Assembly: GCA_011109175.1 (NCBI GenBank)
Contig: RDEW01000001.1
Span: 111,304-139,896, forward strand
Direction of reading: 5' to 3'
Length of the DNA stretch: 28,593 nt
Source: Dicyema japonicum
Lineage: Eukaryota > Dicyemida > Rhombozoa > Dicyemidae
Positions 1 to 10,839 of the stretch are shown here, one piece after another. Position numbers and translations under genes: made by a program. The notes under the pieces are model-generated. The model had not been told where the DNA came from. It made no database searches and saw only the letters and a list, made by a program, of their open reading frames with translations. The first letter of the stretch is position 1. Each line of letters starts with the position of its first letter.

Positions 1-1
1 T

Positions 2-1061
2 GTCATTTGGACACACAGATGGTCAAGTGCTCTATGCCAAAAATATAAAAAGTGCATAGATGTTTTCGGAATAGACATGTCCAGAGCGTTTGACTCGGTT
101 CATAGAGGCAAACTTCTTGAAGTACTTACAAGCTTCCAAACAACGGATGATGTCAAATTTATACAAAAACTACTGCAGAATACGCAACTAGCAGCCAAAC
201 TCGGAAAAACTACTTCAGAATTCTATTATACTTCACGTGGAATTCCGCAAGGAGACTCTTTGTCACCAGTTCTATTCATAATCTACCTGGAGGCTGCACT
301 GAGAGATTTCAGGCCTTTAATTGAGAACAACAAAATAATCGAGTTAATATATGCAGACGATCTTGACTTTGTTTGTGAAGATGTTGAAATTCTTCATCAC
401 GTTCTCAAGAACTTACCATTTCTAAATGGTTCTTAGTTGTCAACCAAGACAAAACTGAATATACAAAACTTGTACGAGTTGTACGCACTTACGATGAATC
501 ATGGAGAAGGCATAAAAAAGTTGGTTCACTATTTGGAGACTCAGAACATGATACTGACAGAAAAATCATTTCCACTGCAGCATATAAAAAATTCTTAACT
601 ATCTGGCGTTCTAAGAAGAGCATAACTACGAATTCAAAGCTAAAATTGTATAAAACATTCGTGACATACAACATGGAGGATTACGAAACGGGAAATGGAC
701 AATCTTGATCAATTTCATAGAAATCAACTAAGAAACATCTTGAGAATACATTTCCCGAAAAAGATATCAAATTCAGAACTGTACAAAAGATGTGGCTTAA
801 GGCCATTATCAGAGGAGATTCACAAGGCTAGGTGGAGACTTTTTGGTCACATCTTACGAATGGATATGTTGACTCCACCAAACATTGCAATGGAGAACTA
901 TTTCGCACAACTGAAGGGATCATTCCGTGGCAGGCCTAGAGTGACGTTGCCTTCAATAGTAAATGATGACCTAATCAGAATAAACAAAACTCGACGAAAT
1001 GGTAAAGATCTTGATGGCTTTCCCAAGAATTTTTCGTGACTGCACTCACGTTCTGCTTATG
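2..1061 (+). pseudogene. Non-LTR retrotransposon RT remnant (family 1, copy A), 5' part beyond the window edge
   Basis: The RT and C-terminal part of a LINE-type endonuclease/reverse transcriptase, the same family as the copy at 20438-23408. The frame is open from base 2, so the element runs off the left edge. RT motifs seen: GIDMSRAFDSV (first catalytic Asp block), GIPQGDSLSP, and the catalytic YADD box at 350-361. Near 424 the reading moves to another frame (WFLVVNQDKTE matches WFLIVNRAKTE of the better copy), and near 671 it moves back with a small deletion. The tail motif ARWRLFGHILRMD and the FRGRPRVTLP block follow. After about 1020 a stretch of roughly 20 codons is missing before the last residues, near 1061. 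With two frameshifts and a deletion it cannot make an active enzyme. Homology within the family is seen directly; the clade is not resolved. Confidence 0.9.
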
Positions 1062-1563
1062 CGTTCAATCTCCGGCGATGTATGTCATGAACGTTGTTTC
1101 CAAAGATGCATATTGCGACAGAAAGAGAATGGAAATCGTCTAGTTCGTCTCCATTGATTGATACTCTCACCGAAGTTAGTGCATATACATTAATAATGGA
1201 GATTATGGAATTGTTCCTTTCACCGTATTTTAATTGTAAAACACATATTCTATCCCTCACCCTCCACGTCTTGTGGATTCAATTGTTCAGTTCTTTTTGT
1301 ATTGCAAATCCCATGCCATAGTGTGGGCAATTCGAAGGGTGCAAAATCAGGCGGAAATCATTGTTGATTTCATCTAGTCCGCCTTTTACTTTCGTTTCCT
1401 GTAAGCACGCAACGGTTACCTTGTACGATCCAAGATCCACGCATAAATTTCTTCTTTTAGATCCGACTTTAATCCTCTTACATTGAACGAGCTAATGGTG
1501 AAAGATCCCGAAGAAAAGCACAAAAAGACATGTGTGCAATAGAGCCACGTCACCAGCTCAACC
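1062..1563 (-). pseudogene. Inverted 5' endonuclease fragment of the same LINE family (copy B)
   Basis: Read on the minus strand, this begins with the 5' end shared by all full 5' copies here (GGTTGAGCTGGTGACGTGGC, 1544-1563). It continues through an apurinic endonuclease-like N-terminus: SFNVRGL, CLQETKVKGG, HYGMGFAIQ, VRDRICVLQL, IINVYAL and ELDDFH. It has one frameshift before CLQETK and an in-frame TGA just before IHKTWRVRD. It stops around the place where the metal-binding GDFN motif should be, and there it abuts the 3' end of copy A, which reads toward it. It is therefore either a separate 3'-truncated copy or a rearranged piece of the same insertion. The match to the endonuclease at 20464 onward is clear over about 150 codons. 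Confidence 0.85.
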
Positions 1564-4500
1564 AAAAATTTCTTCATTAAAAACTTACAAAAATAACTGA
1601 TAAGACAAGAAAGTCGTCACACAAAGTTTAAATTTCAATTATTTTTAAATTAATTTTATTTTAACTAAATTTTATTTATTTAAATTTAAAGTAAGTCTAT
1701 TCTTAAGTCATGTTACCGTCCGTCATGTGGTTCGCCTTGTCAGGTGGTGTCAGATATATGCCAAAAGTGTAACCAAAATGAACCATTTGTAAACTACCAT
1801 CCAGAGGAGTTCCCCCTTTTTGGTTCATAAAATTAAATTCATTAAAATTCTATTAATCGGAACGGAAAGGCAAATAAACTAGAATCTACTGTCCACGACA
1901 TTCACGATAATTTAGTCTAGCGATTGCGGACATTCAGGATGACAAACTCTTTCTCCAATGGTTAAAATCTGGTTTTTTTTATTGAATTTCAGTTATATTG
2001 ATGGCGAAAGACTTGAGTTCAGAAGACTGCCACAAAATCATTTAATTGATCGACAAACAGTTCAAAAACCAAATTCTACGCTTGGAAATACTCAACCCTG
2101 GTTTTGAGGTTACTCTCAGAGCAATTGTTAGTTCCTGACGGATTCATCTACGATTGGAGGTCGGAAGATAAGGTAAGGGATTGGACTAAAGAGTTCCTTT
2201 TCCAAATTCTTCTCTTCATGAGATTCAAAAAATTATGGACTTTTGACTGAGTTGAAGCGAAATTATTGTCAAGATTGATCTATTGACAGGTAAATCTTTT
2301 AGGTCTCTGAATATTTCTCCTACTCTCTCGAAATAGTCTTTTTCATGCCTAACTTTGTTTTCATGTTTTAATATTTCAGGACTTTATTTTTAATAGTATA
2401 ACTTTCGAAAGCTCAAAAATATGTAGATTTTGTCTTTATTTTTCAGAAAATTTGATCAGCCAGTGGACAAAGTCTTGAGGTTTCTGTTGCATTTTACGTG
2501 TAGATCTTTCCAGCCGTTAATTGACGGAAAATTGTAAATTGGTTTACCTTCGTCTCCCTGATTCCGCTTCGAGTTATATTTGCCTGTTTGAACGAATCTT
2601 TCAACGCTCGGTCACTCACTGAGCTTCCTGAGATCTCTAGTCTCACGATCCTCACTTAATTGGAAGGATCCAAATATTTAATTGTGACCTCAAATTCTAC
2701 TCGACTTTTCTCACTATGGTAGATTTGGAAAATTATTTTACTACCGGAGTTTTCGAGGTTGTAAATAATACTTCTTATTGTGTCAGTAATACCCAATGGA
2801 CAGATTGTTTATAGGATCTAAGAAAAGAGGTGGATTGATGGTTCTGATTTGTTGTAAAAATTACTTCGTCAATCATGTGGTTAGTCTCACCATTGATGTG
2901 CATGATTCTTAGTTTGTTTGATTTTTAATGGTTTTATAATCTTTACGATATCGAATTTTTTTTTATGTTTCTTTACTGTTTCCTAATGGTGTGAACACTA
3001 TAATTTGATTCACTATGGCTTTTTGGCCTAAGATTTATTAACCATCGGAGAAACATCATTTTTGTTGTGGATTAGCGTGCCTTCATGTAGTCCATGTTTT
3101 AGTGACCATTCTATGTCATCATTGCATAAAATATAACATTTCACCTTTGCCGCTTCATTGGAGCATAACGATTAAGTTCCAAAAAATGTTACCTAATTGA
3201 CTTTTATGAGGTTCCCGGTGGACTTGCAATTATATTCGACTGAAATCTGATTTTCTTATAAAAATTGGATTTTAAAAATTAATTTGTACTCTGAAGGTTC
3301 TGATCAGGAAAGTTGGTTACTTGCCAATTTATTCGACCAATTTTATCGAAGAATTCATAATAGAAGATCAAAATATTCTGGGCTTCATAAGGAATCCATT
3401 CACGCAGAAGATTGAATATTTTTATGTTATCCTGCGAGAGACAAGACATTTGCATTTATGGTTAACATGATTAGACCTATTTTTCTTGTATAAAATTCGT
3501 GACTCGTTGCTTACTTGATGTGTTGGAAAAGAGTCGCAAACTTAAAATTCCGCAATCATGGAAGTGTGGATGGTGTCGTGCTCCTTTCCTGCTGACACGT
3601 ATAGGAAAATTCTGGACCAGATCTTATCATAATACAAGTTAACATTATTGGTATCCGGGTGACAATCAACGAACTACAACGTTTTCTTTTCAGACATTAA
3701 GTGAATAAATAGCTCTCTTTGAAGAGACAAATCTTAATCCACGACGGACAAGCTATATGATTCCCTATGCGATTATTAATCATGGATAGAGACAAGTCTG
3801 GGACCAAGGGGAGAGATACCCGACTATTGATTAAAATGTAGATTAATGCCTTGTTTAATGAAAATAAATTTAGACACTATTGGAGATCTGTAAATTCAAC
3901 GAAATCAACAGCAGATTCCCTAAAAGCCTAAGAATACTGAAGATAATATTAGAAGAGGTCGAAGTCCAGTGAAAAGATGTTAACATACTCTGAATCTTTG
4001 TGTTATCAATACTAACCCATACTAACCCAATTAAAGTATTATTGAGATAACGACAGTAGTCAATCATTAATGACACTTCGTCAATCAAAAACGACAATAG
4101 TCAATCAATACGATACTATTATTTAATTAAGCACTTCACGAGAGCCATACTAATTATAGCCCCGCATGTGCAGCAAAAGAAACAAGGTTAATGTCGTCCT
4201 TTTCCATGCTCCCCTGTTCCTAGCCAAGGCTCTCATGTTGTCCATTCGTCGGCATTTATTAGACTTTTTTTAATTCAATACGATACTGGACAAAATATTC
4301 CCACTTTCATTACAGTGAACAATTATAACTACATACTTCTATCATAAAGTCATTAAAACCATTCCGTAACGACTAGCCACACTCCCTTAGGCACGATCCT
4401 TGTTGTTTGAATAGAGAAATTGCAGGTTTGAGCACCCATAATTTTGTAGAGTAACATATTTTATTAATATTTTGACTTCACACTCTTTGCTTTAAGTAAT

Positions 4501-5060
4501 AGGTGGTATGTTTTCAACTATTGTTTTACCTATATATTTTACATTACGGCATCATGGAACCTCCGGGTTCTGCACAGAACTACATATACCTGTCGGATCT
4601 TTGGGAATGTCCTATCTTGGCTGTAACGTTTTTGTTGGCCTTGTTGTGAGCTGATGTCCTTTACAGAAATTGAAAAACCATTTATTAGAACAAGTTGTCT
4701 AGATGCTTCTTCAATTTTTCCATTGCACTCTATGTGATAAAATTGGAAGTGGGCGAACCTACTTATCCACTTCTCTTCGGCATCGGTAGCTTATAATAGA
4801 TTATTTGAGTTGTATTAGATCGGCACAAGCTGATGTTCTCCCTGGGGTTCCTTCCTTTATAAAAAATGAATAAAATAAAATTATCACAAAGATCAAAGGT
4901 AAAACCAAACTAATTATTTTTTTCTCCTGACGCGATCTACCAGAACCCTGACCAAAGAAAGGTAATACAGAGGACGTTATCAAGGCGTTGAGATAGATTA
5001 CAAAACTCTCTTCAGTGAATTTTTAAAAAGCTTCTTCAGTTTTGTAAGTTTGGCTTCAAT
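1564..5060. other. Long stretch without a confident gene
   Basis: AT-rich sequence with homopolymer runs and no long frame. The only coding-looking patch is at 2001-2250, listed separately. A minus-strand frame at 3870-4097 has no recognisable motif and no good splice sites around it. Short imperfect repeats occur at 4010-4030 (ACTAACCCA twice) and 4047-4110 (CGACA-TAGTCAATCA twice). Confidence 0.4.
2001..2250 (+). pseudogene. Possible remnant of an unrecognised gene
   Basis: An ATG at 2001 begins MAKDLSSEDCHKII, then an in-frame TAA, then LIDKQFKNQILRLEILNP in the same frame. A second frame continues with EQLLVPDGFIYDWRSEDK up to a stop at 2248. A 19-nt GT..AG segment near 2100 would join the two frames exactly, but 19 nt is shorter than every other intron supported here and the TAA remains. 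Composition looks protein-like, yet no family is recognised. It may be a decayed gene or chance. Confidence 0.2.
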
Positions 5061-5252
5061 ATGGGTGATCTAATTGCTCTTCTTTTGGGGACGTTGTAAG
5101 ATAATAATCATATACACCAGCTGTCAAGAATAAACAATATAAGTGATATTGTTATATTTGTTGGTGGAGATGACATTATTGAATCCGACCTTAGAATATT
5201 CTTTCTTGAAGTTGCTACAGTACTTAGTTTTCAGACAATCGCTATGGATTAA
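5061..5252 (+). other. Weak coding candidate, unrecognised
   Basis: A frame starting MGDLIALLLGTL is broken by TAA at 5097 and continues in frame as SRINNISDIVIFVGGDDI up to TAA at 5250. A 25-nt GT..AG segment overlaps the stop but does not keep the frame. No family is recognised, and the fragment could be a pseudogene or chance. Confidence 0.15.
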
Positions 5253-6396
5253 CCTCACCTGACGAATTTGGAAGTAAATCTTACTAATAGCATCTCTGTA
5301 TATGAGATTTTCCGATTTTGACGTATTTCAAGTTTCTCGATCCATTTGAGAAGTATGACACTTTGGTTTAGATTTCACATAACTCTTTAGGTTTGTTACG
5401 GACTTCAAAGTATGAAATTTATTATTGAAATTTTTCGTTATTAAAAGTACTAAATCTAGTGGTAGTCTTCAAAATCTAGCATTAAGTACTAGAGAAACTT
5501 CAGATATTAAATTAACTTTGTCCTCCCTATTAACCTGGTCGATAATCACCTGCAGAGATATGATATTTACACAACTTTCCGGTTGATAAATTCGAATGGG
5601 CAGTCTTGTACCCATTCTTGTACTACGAAGAGTTGTCGGACCACATCAGATGCGTTCTTATTGTTTTGTATATCCGGTTCATTCGCAGGTAGGTAGTGTT
5701 CACTTTATTTGTAAAAAAAGACTTTTTCATCAACAAGAAATTATTAACGAGATCCTTTTGTTTAATTTTAAAGAATAGATCATTTAGTAATATTCCCAAA
5801 GTGATATAAACAACTAAGATGATCTCGTGATTTTTGTCATTTTATTTTAAGATTTAAAAAAACATTTAAAGTCTTTTACTTAAGAGGTTGGGATAGCGAA
5901 TTCGTTTCCACGATTTGTTTGAATATGGGTCACCATAGATCACAGAATCGTTTTAATTAATTTTATTTTTAAGCTTTTTTAATTCTTAAAAAATTTAAAT
6001 AATGTTTTTATTTTATTACAATTTATATACTTGATCTTGTGGGCTAATAAGTGATGTAATGAAAATCTTATAACGATTCCTCAGCCAACAGGATTAATCA
6101 AATGTTAAGTAAGCCGTTTTAATGATTGTTTAGTATACAGGTTTTCCATTTCTTCTTCATCAGATCAACAATTTCAAACGGACTTGATCGATGTCATAAA
6201 TTTGAGTACTTCATAGGAAGATTAAAATTGAACTTTAACTGAAGTTGATATTTACATTGAATATGCGATTTATAAGAAATGACAAATAAATCTGAGTAAA
6301 TAGATAGAGTTTTAAAAATAAAATTTACATGCACTTTCCGAAATCTGCTATCAAGTCAGATTTTGCCAATTTTTATATTGTTTTTGCGTAGGGAAT
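5253..6396. other. Stretch without a supported gene
   Basis: Very AT-rich. A 60-codon frame at 5596-5778 has no motif and nothing around it that supports it. No repeat of another part of the window was noticed. Confidence 0.4.
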
Positions 6397-6712
6397 TATA
6401 TTATTATTATAGGCACGTACGCGATGCCAAGATCATGACAAAGCATGTGCAACACGAAAAGTTAACAATCTAATTAACGTCGCCCATCTTTTTCGCTCCG
6501 TTGCCATGTTCCGTAGCATATCTAGATCGTCTCCATTTTTAAGGCACTTTCCAATCTTTTTGAGATCTTCATCTAGAATAACCGGCAGTGTTGTCCTCGG
6601 CCGGTTGCGGAAACGAGAAGCTTATAAGACAAAATACTCCTCCATTGCTATGTTGGTAGGGTCCCCATATCGTGGCGGAGTATGTGTCCAAAGAATCTCT
6701 ATCTTGATAAGG
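6397..6712 (-). pseudogene. 3' end of a LINE family 1 element (copy D), 5' truncated
   Basis: On the minus strand this gives the C-terminal RT tail: RFFGHILRHD, then with a frame change PTNIAMEEYFVL, a stop, FRNRPRTTLPVILDEDL, LKNGDDLDMLRNMA and VAHALS with a stop. Each block aligns with the tail of the copy at 20438-23408 (FGHVLRMD, ANVAMEDHFM, GRPRMTLP, GDDLDMLRSTA, IAHALL). The 3' UTR is also related, TTGGCAT..GTGCC followed by TAATAATAATATAA. The left part is missing, as expected for 5'-truncated LINE insertion. A 74-codon plus-strand frame here is only the antisense shadow of this tail. Confidence 0.85.
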
Positions 6713-7240
6713 AATTATAGACAGATTTAATAAAACTCTGACAAGAAATCTGTCTAAATTAATGAGAGAAAATTCTACTAAAAATTGAAAACAATTTTCA
6801 AGTAAGATAACTTTTACTAACAACGCAACACCGAATGCTTCAAAAGTGAAACGGCATTCAGAATATGAGAGGCACTTCAGGGATAAATACAGTAATTCCA
6901 ACAATTACAAAGTTGTTATTTTATGTGTGGAAATACTTTTGGCAGTAAATTACCGAAAAATGACACACTTGTAAATAAATTCTTCTAAAAGTCCACGATT
7001 GTAGATATCTGTTTTGGAATATTCCAATTGAATGAACAGCTGCACATTATCAAAAGCGACTCCGAATCCATTTGATATTTTAGGAGCATCTTAGTCATAA
7101 TTTCGAAAACATCAAGGATTTTTGGTATTCTTTTGTTATAATTGACAAAATTAAAAATTTTGTAAGATTTTAGAATATCGACTGTATTTCAAATAATTAT
7201 ATAAATTCAAATAAATTGAAGACCGTTTAACGAATTAATA
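6713..7240. other. Intergenic, nothing recognised
   Basis: AT-rich sequence between a LINE fragment and the 3' end of the LAMP-like gene. No coding or RNA feature could be supported. Confidence 0.4.
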
Positions 7241-8461
7241 TTAGTTAGTTACAAAGCTTAATGGAATGCTTTCTTGTATTTCAGTATGTGATTTCGGTTT
7301 GAGATAAATAGCGACAATGACACACGTGAATATTAGTCCAATAACTCCGAACACGATTCCAATTATTTGATTTTTCGTCAGTTTTTTTATGGCTTTTATT
7401 TCAATCGATATTTGTTCATCAAAGCATCCTTCATCTAAAATTCAACCAAATTCAGTAACCGTCTCCAATAAATTGAAAACTCAAATCATTGCGGAAAAAT
7501 TGTATTTTAAGAGATGAAATTTCGATAGTCACATTTTTATAGCTTTGTGAGATGAATCCACATTGATAATATCCTCCCAATTTAATTATTTTAAAATTCT
7601 TTTCCAGTGAAACGCATTTATTTCTGTTAATACCAACACAAACAGAAAATCTATGAATACGATATTTATTCCCAGAATGTTTAAATGCCGCAATAGTTAT
7701 AGTAGTTTGACTACTATTCAATGTATATTCATAGTTAATATATTTATAGTCAGTTTTTTTACTTTTTATCATATTATACTCATAATCACTGAAATGCTCA
7801 TCTGTTTTCTAAGAATTTATGCAAACGTGTACAATTTTGTTATTGTCAATATATGATATTTTGATAATTCCACTTATTACTGCTCGGATTGTTTTTTGTG
7901 ATATAAAAACCAAATCGGCGTATTTGGGTCATTTTTTGGGTTACAGTCGTTAGCTAAATTAATTTTGATTAAAACCTTTTCCAGTAAAATAATTTACAAA
8001 ACCATTATCGTGATATTGCAACTTGTTTGAATAAATTGTAACAGATATATTATTCGAAAAACTAATATAAGCATAACCACATCGGTAGTATTCCCCATAT
8101 TTAGTGTTAGGAATCTTTGTGATATTAGTAAATAGCTTATCAGCTTAAGTACAACAAAAAAACGTACCATAATCAATTTCTGTTACTAAGTCAATAGTAT
8201 AAAACTCATTGTAGAAGTATGGAATAAGTTTAAATTTTATGTTTTTGAAAGAAAACAATCGGTACCATTAGTTTGCCATCATCTATATGTTTCTCGGAAA
8301 GTAAATTTGATAAACTATATTCCTAAAGTTAACGAAATATATACTATTGAAGGATTATTGAAAATTGCATATGAATCAATTAATATATATCTCTCATCAC
8401 ATTTTATTTTGACTATTTTGCTAAACAGAATAATTATGATATAATAAATAGTTCTGTTCAT
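7241..8461 (-). CDS. LAMP-like type I lysosomal membrane glycoprotein, spliced with ultra-short introns
   Basis: Predicted 334 residues, starting at ATG 8461 (MNRTIYYIIIILFSKIV, a signal peptide) and ending at TAA 7241-7243. Introns removed: 8323-8344 (22 nt), 8205-8265 (61 nt, least certain), 8144-8167 (24), 7954-7975 (22), 7873-7910 (38), 7809-7832 (24), 7435-7459 (25); all are GT..AG and keep one frame. The ectodomain holds two related domains. Domain 1 has YYRCGY, NNISVTIY, KLQY and ANDC. Domain 2 has YYQCGF, KNVTIEI, KIQFF and DEGC. Four N-glycosylation sites are visible. One membrane helix (IIGIVFGVIGLIFTCVIVAI) is followed by a 20-residue tail, KPKSHTEIQES.... The paired domains with YxC and later xC motifs, single helix and short tail match lysosome-associated membrane proteins. 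The usual GYxx(hydrophobic) tail signal is absent. The family call is by eye; membrane topology is firmer. Confidence 0.65.
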
Positions 8462-8639
8462 GTGATCTAAATTTTATTAGGTCAAATTTTGTTTTATTTA
8501 AATTTGTATTTTAATTGTTAGATTTAATTATAATTTATATTTCTATGATAAAAGATATTTCATTACCATTTTTATTAAATATCTTTAATTATAGAAAATA
8601 TAGTGAGTAGTCCAACTAAGTGAGCGTATCCTAATGCAA

Positions 8640-9170
8640 ATGCACGACACCCTGATAGCTGGGTCAAGTGTGTCTCCTAGGAAGTACGCCATAATAACGA
8701 CCGAGAAAACACAGGCAACCCACCTAGGCACTATCAGACCTAGGCACTATTAGACATCACGTCTCAAGACAGTTTTCAGACTTTGGAGGTGGAGAAAAAA
8801 AGGAAGTATGACTTTCTTGCAAACAAGATGGGGCAGATTCTTGGTTGCAAGGTCCTCGTTATTCCTATAGTAATAACGTGGGAAGGAATTGCAACAAAGT
8901 ACCACAAGGGTTATCTGAAGCAGTTGGGGGTAGATAAGAAGCTCCAGGCCTATCTACTGTCCACTGAGTTATTGCGGACTTTAGAAAACCTGACACTAGA
9001 GATTAGGAGGCAGAGCCCTGAGATGCCATATGGGCAGAGGGTTCAATTGGACAAGGCGCTTTCGGAGTTGTTTCAGCAACCGGAATCAAACCTGCCTGAG
9101 GAGGCTGGCGAGGAAGGTTGTTGATTATTAAATATATTAACATTTTTTATTGTTTGTTAAATAAAGTGAG
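8640..9170 (+). pseudogene. 3' end of a second retroelement family (family 2, copy 1)
   Basis: A frame open from about 8750 to the stop at 9122 begins TLEVEKKRKYDFLANKMG and continues with GCKVLVIPIVITWEGIATKY, YLKQLGVDKKLQAYL and RQSPEMPYGQ. This charged tail resembles the segment that follows the RT in some retroelement polyproteins. I know the pattern but cannot place it in a clade. It is GC-richer than its surroundings. A 3' UTR with AATAAA at 9160-9165 closes it. A related copy at 24768-25101 shares the coding end, UTR and AATAAA, proving it is dispersed. Upstream (8717-8750) an 18-base motif, CCTAGGCACTATCAGAC, is repeated in tandem with one change. The RT itself is absent, so this is a 5'-truncated insertion. 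Confidence 0.7.
9160..9165 (+). promoter_or_regulatory. AATAAA polyadenylation signal of family 2 element
   Basis: AATAAA lies 36 bases after the stop codon, and the same hexamer sits in the same place in the second copy (25093-25098). Both copies lose similarity a few bases later, marking the 3' end of the element. Confidence 0.55.
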
Positions 9171-9737
9171 AAAATATAGTTAACATAATCAATTTCTCTT
9201 TCTAAATATTCCTTCATTACTCAACAACGTGAGAATCTTGAACAATAATTCTAGCTTTTATCACTATGCCGCTCCGAATCCTATCGTTTCTACAAATCAG
9301 CTATAAAAATCGGCAAAATACGTAAATTTGAAAAAAAACCCACGTCTCTTTAAATTCTTATTAAAGCTTAACAATTGGATTCAGAAAAGCAGTTGTACAA
9401 TGAAGGAACACAGCAAAAATTTTTCATTCATGTCGAGGTTTTTTAATTAATGGTTTAACTCCTTCTTTCTTGATGTTTCCTTTTTCAATGTTAGATAATA
9501 ATAAGTGGTTAGTGCGTTCATTCACGATTGGCTGTGAGTTAGATTTTTACACTTCTACCTACATTAACAAAGATTATTTTCTTTTTTTTGCTTTCTCTAT
9601 TTCTTAAGCATCGATATTGATCCACAAAATCGAGAAACGCTTTTCATCTTTACTCCGTGTTTGATTGGCTATTCATCTTCTATCCGTGATTGCAAAAACC
9701 AGAGAATCCAAAAGCTAATAAATAGCGACAACAAAAA
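9171..9737. other. Intergenic, presumed upstream region of the 9738 gene
   Basis: AT-rich sequence with T-runs. No gene, repeat or RNA was recognised. Confidence 0.35.
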
Positions 9738-10839
9738 ATGGACGATGCTCCTCAAACCACTAAAAAATCTAAGTCGAACTGAGTTGACTCCTGCATTGTC
9801 TTCATCAAAGTTTTGATTTGTTAGCGATTAAGAAAAATAATCTGATTTCTAATTTTATTCAAAACAAAATCACCGGATTTAGATCTGAGTTAAATTTATC
9901 ATTTCTGAACTTTATGTTTAGTGAACTAATTTCCGTTAATGATCTTAATTCAATTGACTAATTTAGTTTTTTTTATCATTAAAAATTTATTTTAAAGAAA
10001 CATTCATCCCGAGGTCCTACAATAGCCACCCTACCATTTGGCTTTTCTCTGTCTGGATGGCTAGTGAGATTCGCTTAAATAGCAAGAGCTCTCACTTAGA
10101 TTTGGGCATTTTAAGATCCGATTCCCTAGAGAAGACCCAACATTTTGGTTGCCTGGGATATGTGGCGTTAGACAATTTCGAAGGCCCTTATGAGACTAGA
10201 CACCATATCGAAAATGTGGTGCTGAACAATCAGTTAACTATTTTGTCCATTCAAACACGGTAACAAAAGAAGTAAAGTCATAGATGAAGTCCTTTTTAGA
10301 ATGCATCGGAATCACGTGATAATAAATTTGGTTTTTAACGTGGTCTTGGGCTGTTATAAACAATTAAAATATGAGCAATCGATTTCTCCAAAAAACTTTC
10401 TACATTTATGGCAGACAGATATCCCCCCCTTACACGAATTGCAATTAATAAAAACTCTATTAGTTGCAGTATCAGATGACCACATTGGAGATTTTGGTAT
10501 TTGGATGTAGATAGCGAAAAGTATTATTTTTGAATAACTAAGTAAACTCCTTGTCCAAGTCTCACATACGATGGAAGTTTGTTCCCAGATCTCTTTATTT
10601 TATTCGCAAGGATGGTTTAACTTGTCGCAGGCACCTTAAATGAGAATTCGATGCTTTGGAATTGTCTTTGTGAATTTTTGATTGAAAACTCTAATGATTT
10701 ATATTATTCAGAATTAACAAAAATTGTGGAGAATTGCAACATTTGTATGAATTCTAAGTTGGTAATATCCCTCTCTGTTGATGATTGGATCAAGATCACC
10801 AATTTGACAAAGTCGAGTCTTGATAAGACATTTCACTGA
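9738..10839 (+). CDS. Unrecognised multi-exon gene with ultra-short introns
   Basis: ATG at 9738 opens MDDAPQTTKKSK. Introns that keep the frame: 9773-9810 (38 nt), 9935-9966 (32, CTAAT branch-like site before TTTAG), 10245-10269 (25) and 10507-10542 (36). Exons then read in order FDLLAIKKNNLISNFIQ, FIPRSYNSHPTIWLFSVWM, HFGCLGYVALDNFEGPYE, KVIDEVLFRMHRNHVIINL, LHLWQTDIPPLHELQLIKT, GDFGIWIKLLVQVSHTMEV and YSQGWFNLSQA. Near 10635 one more frame change is unresolved: no GT..AG pair fixes it. The following frame, MLWNCLCEFLIENSNDLYY to a TGA at 10837, is clearly protein-like. The length is about 330 residues. The sequence is rich in leucine and isoleucine with helical spacing and no signal peptide, so perhaps a cytosolic helical-repeat protein. 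I do not recognise the family. It may carry one real frameshift or assembly error. Confidence 0.5.

Noticed and set aside
1-1563. Twin-priming 5' inversion of a single LINE
   Set aside because: That mechanism leaves the inverted 5' part before the sense 3' part; here the inverted endonuclease lies after the 3' end.
3870-4097. 75-codon minus-strand frame
   Set aside because: Composition is what AT-rich DNA gives by chance and no splice sites or motifs support it.
4365-4435. tRNA-Ser-like sequence (TAGCCACACT ... GCAGGTTTGAGCACC)
   Set aside because: Stems do not pair and the box matches are weak; no second copy was seen in the window.
6506-6730. 74-codon plus-strand frame resembling the 23121-23429 minus frame
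   Set aside because: The resemblance arises because both are antisense to RT tails of the same LINE family.
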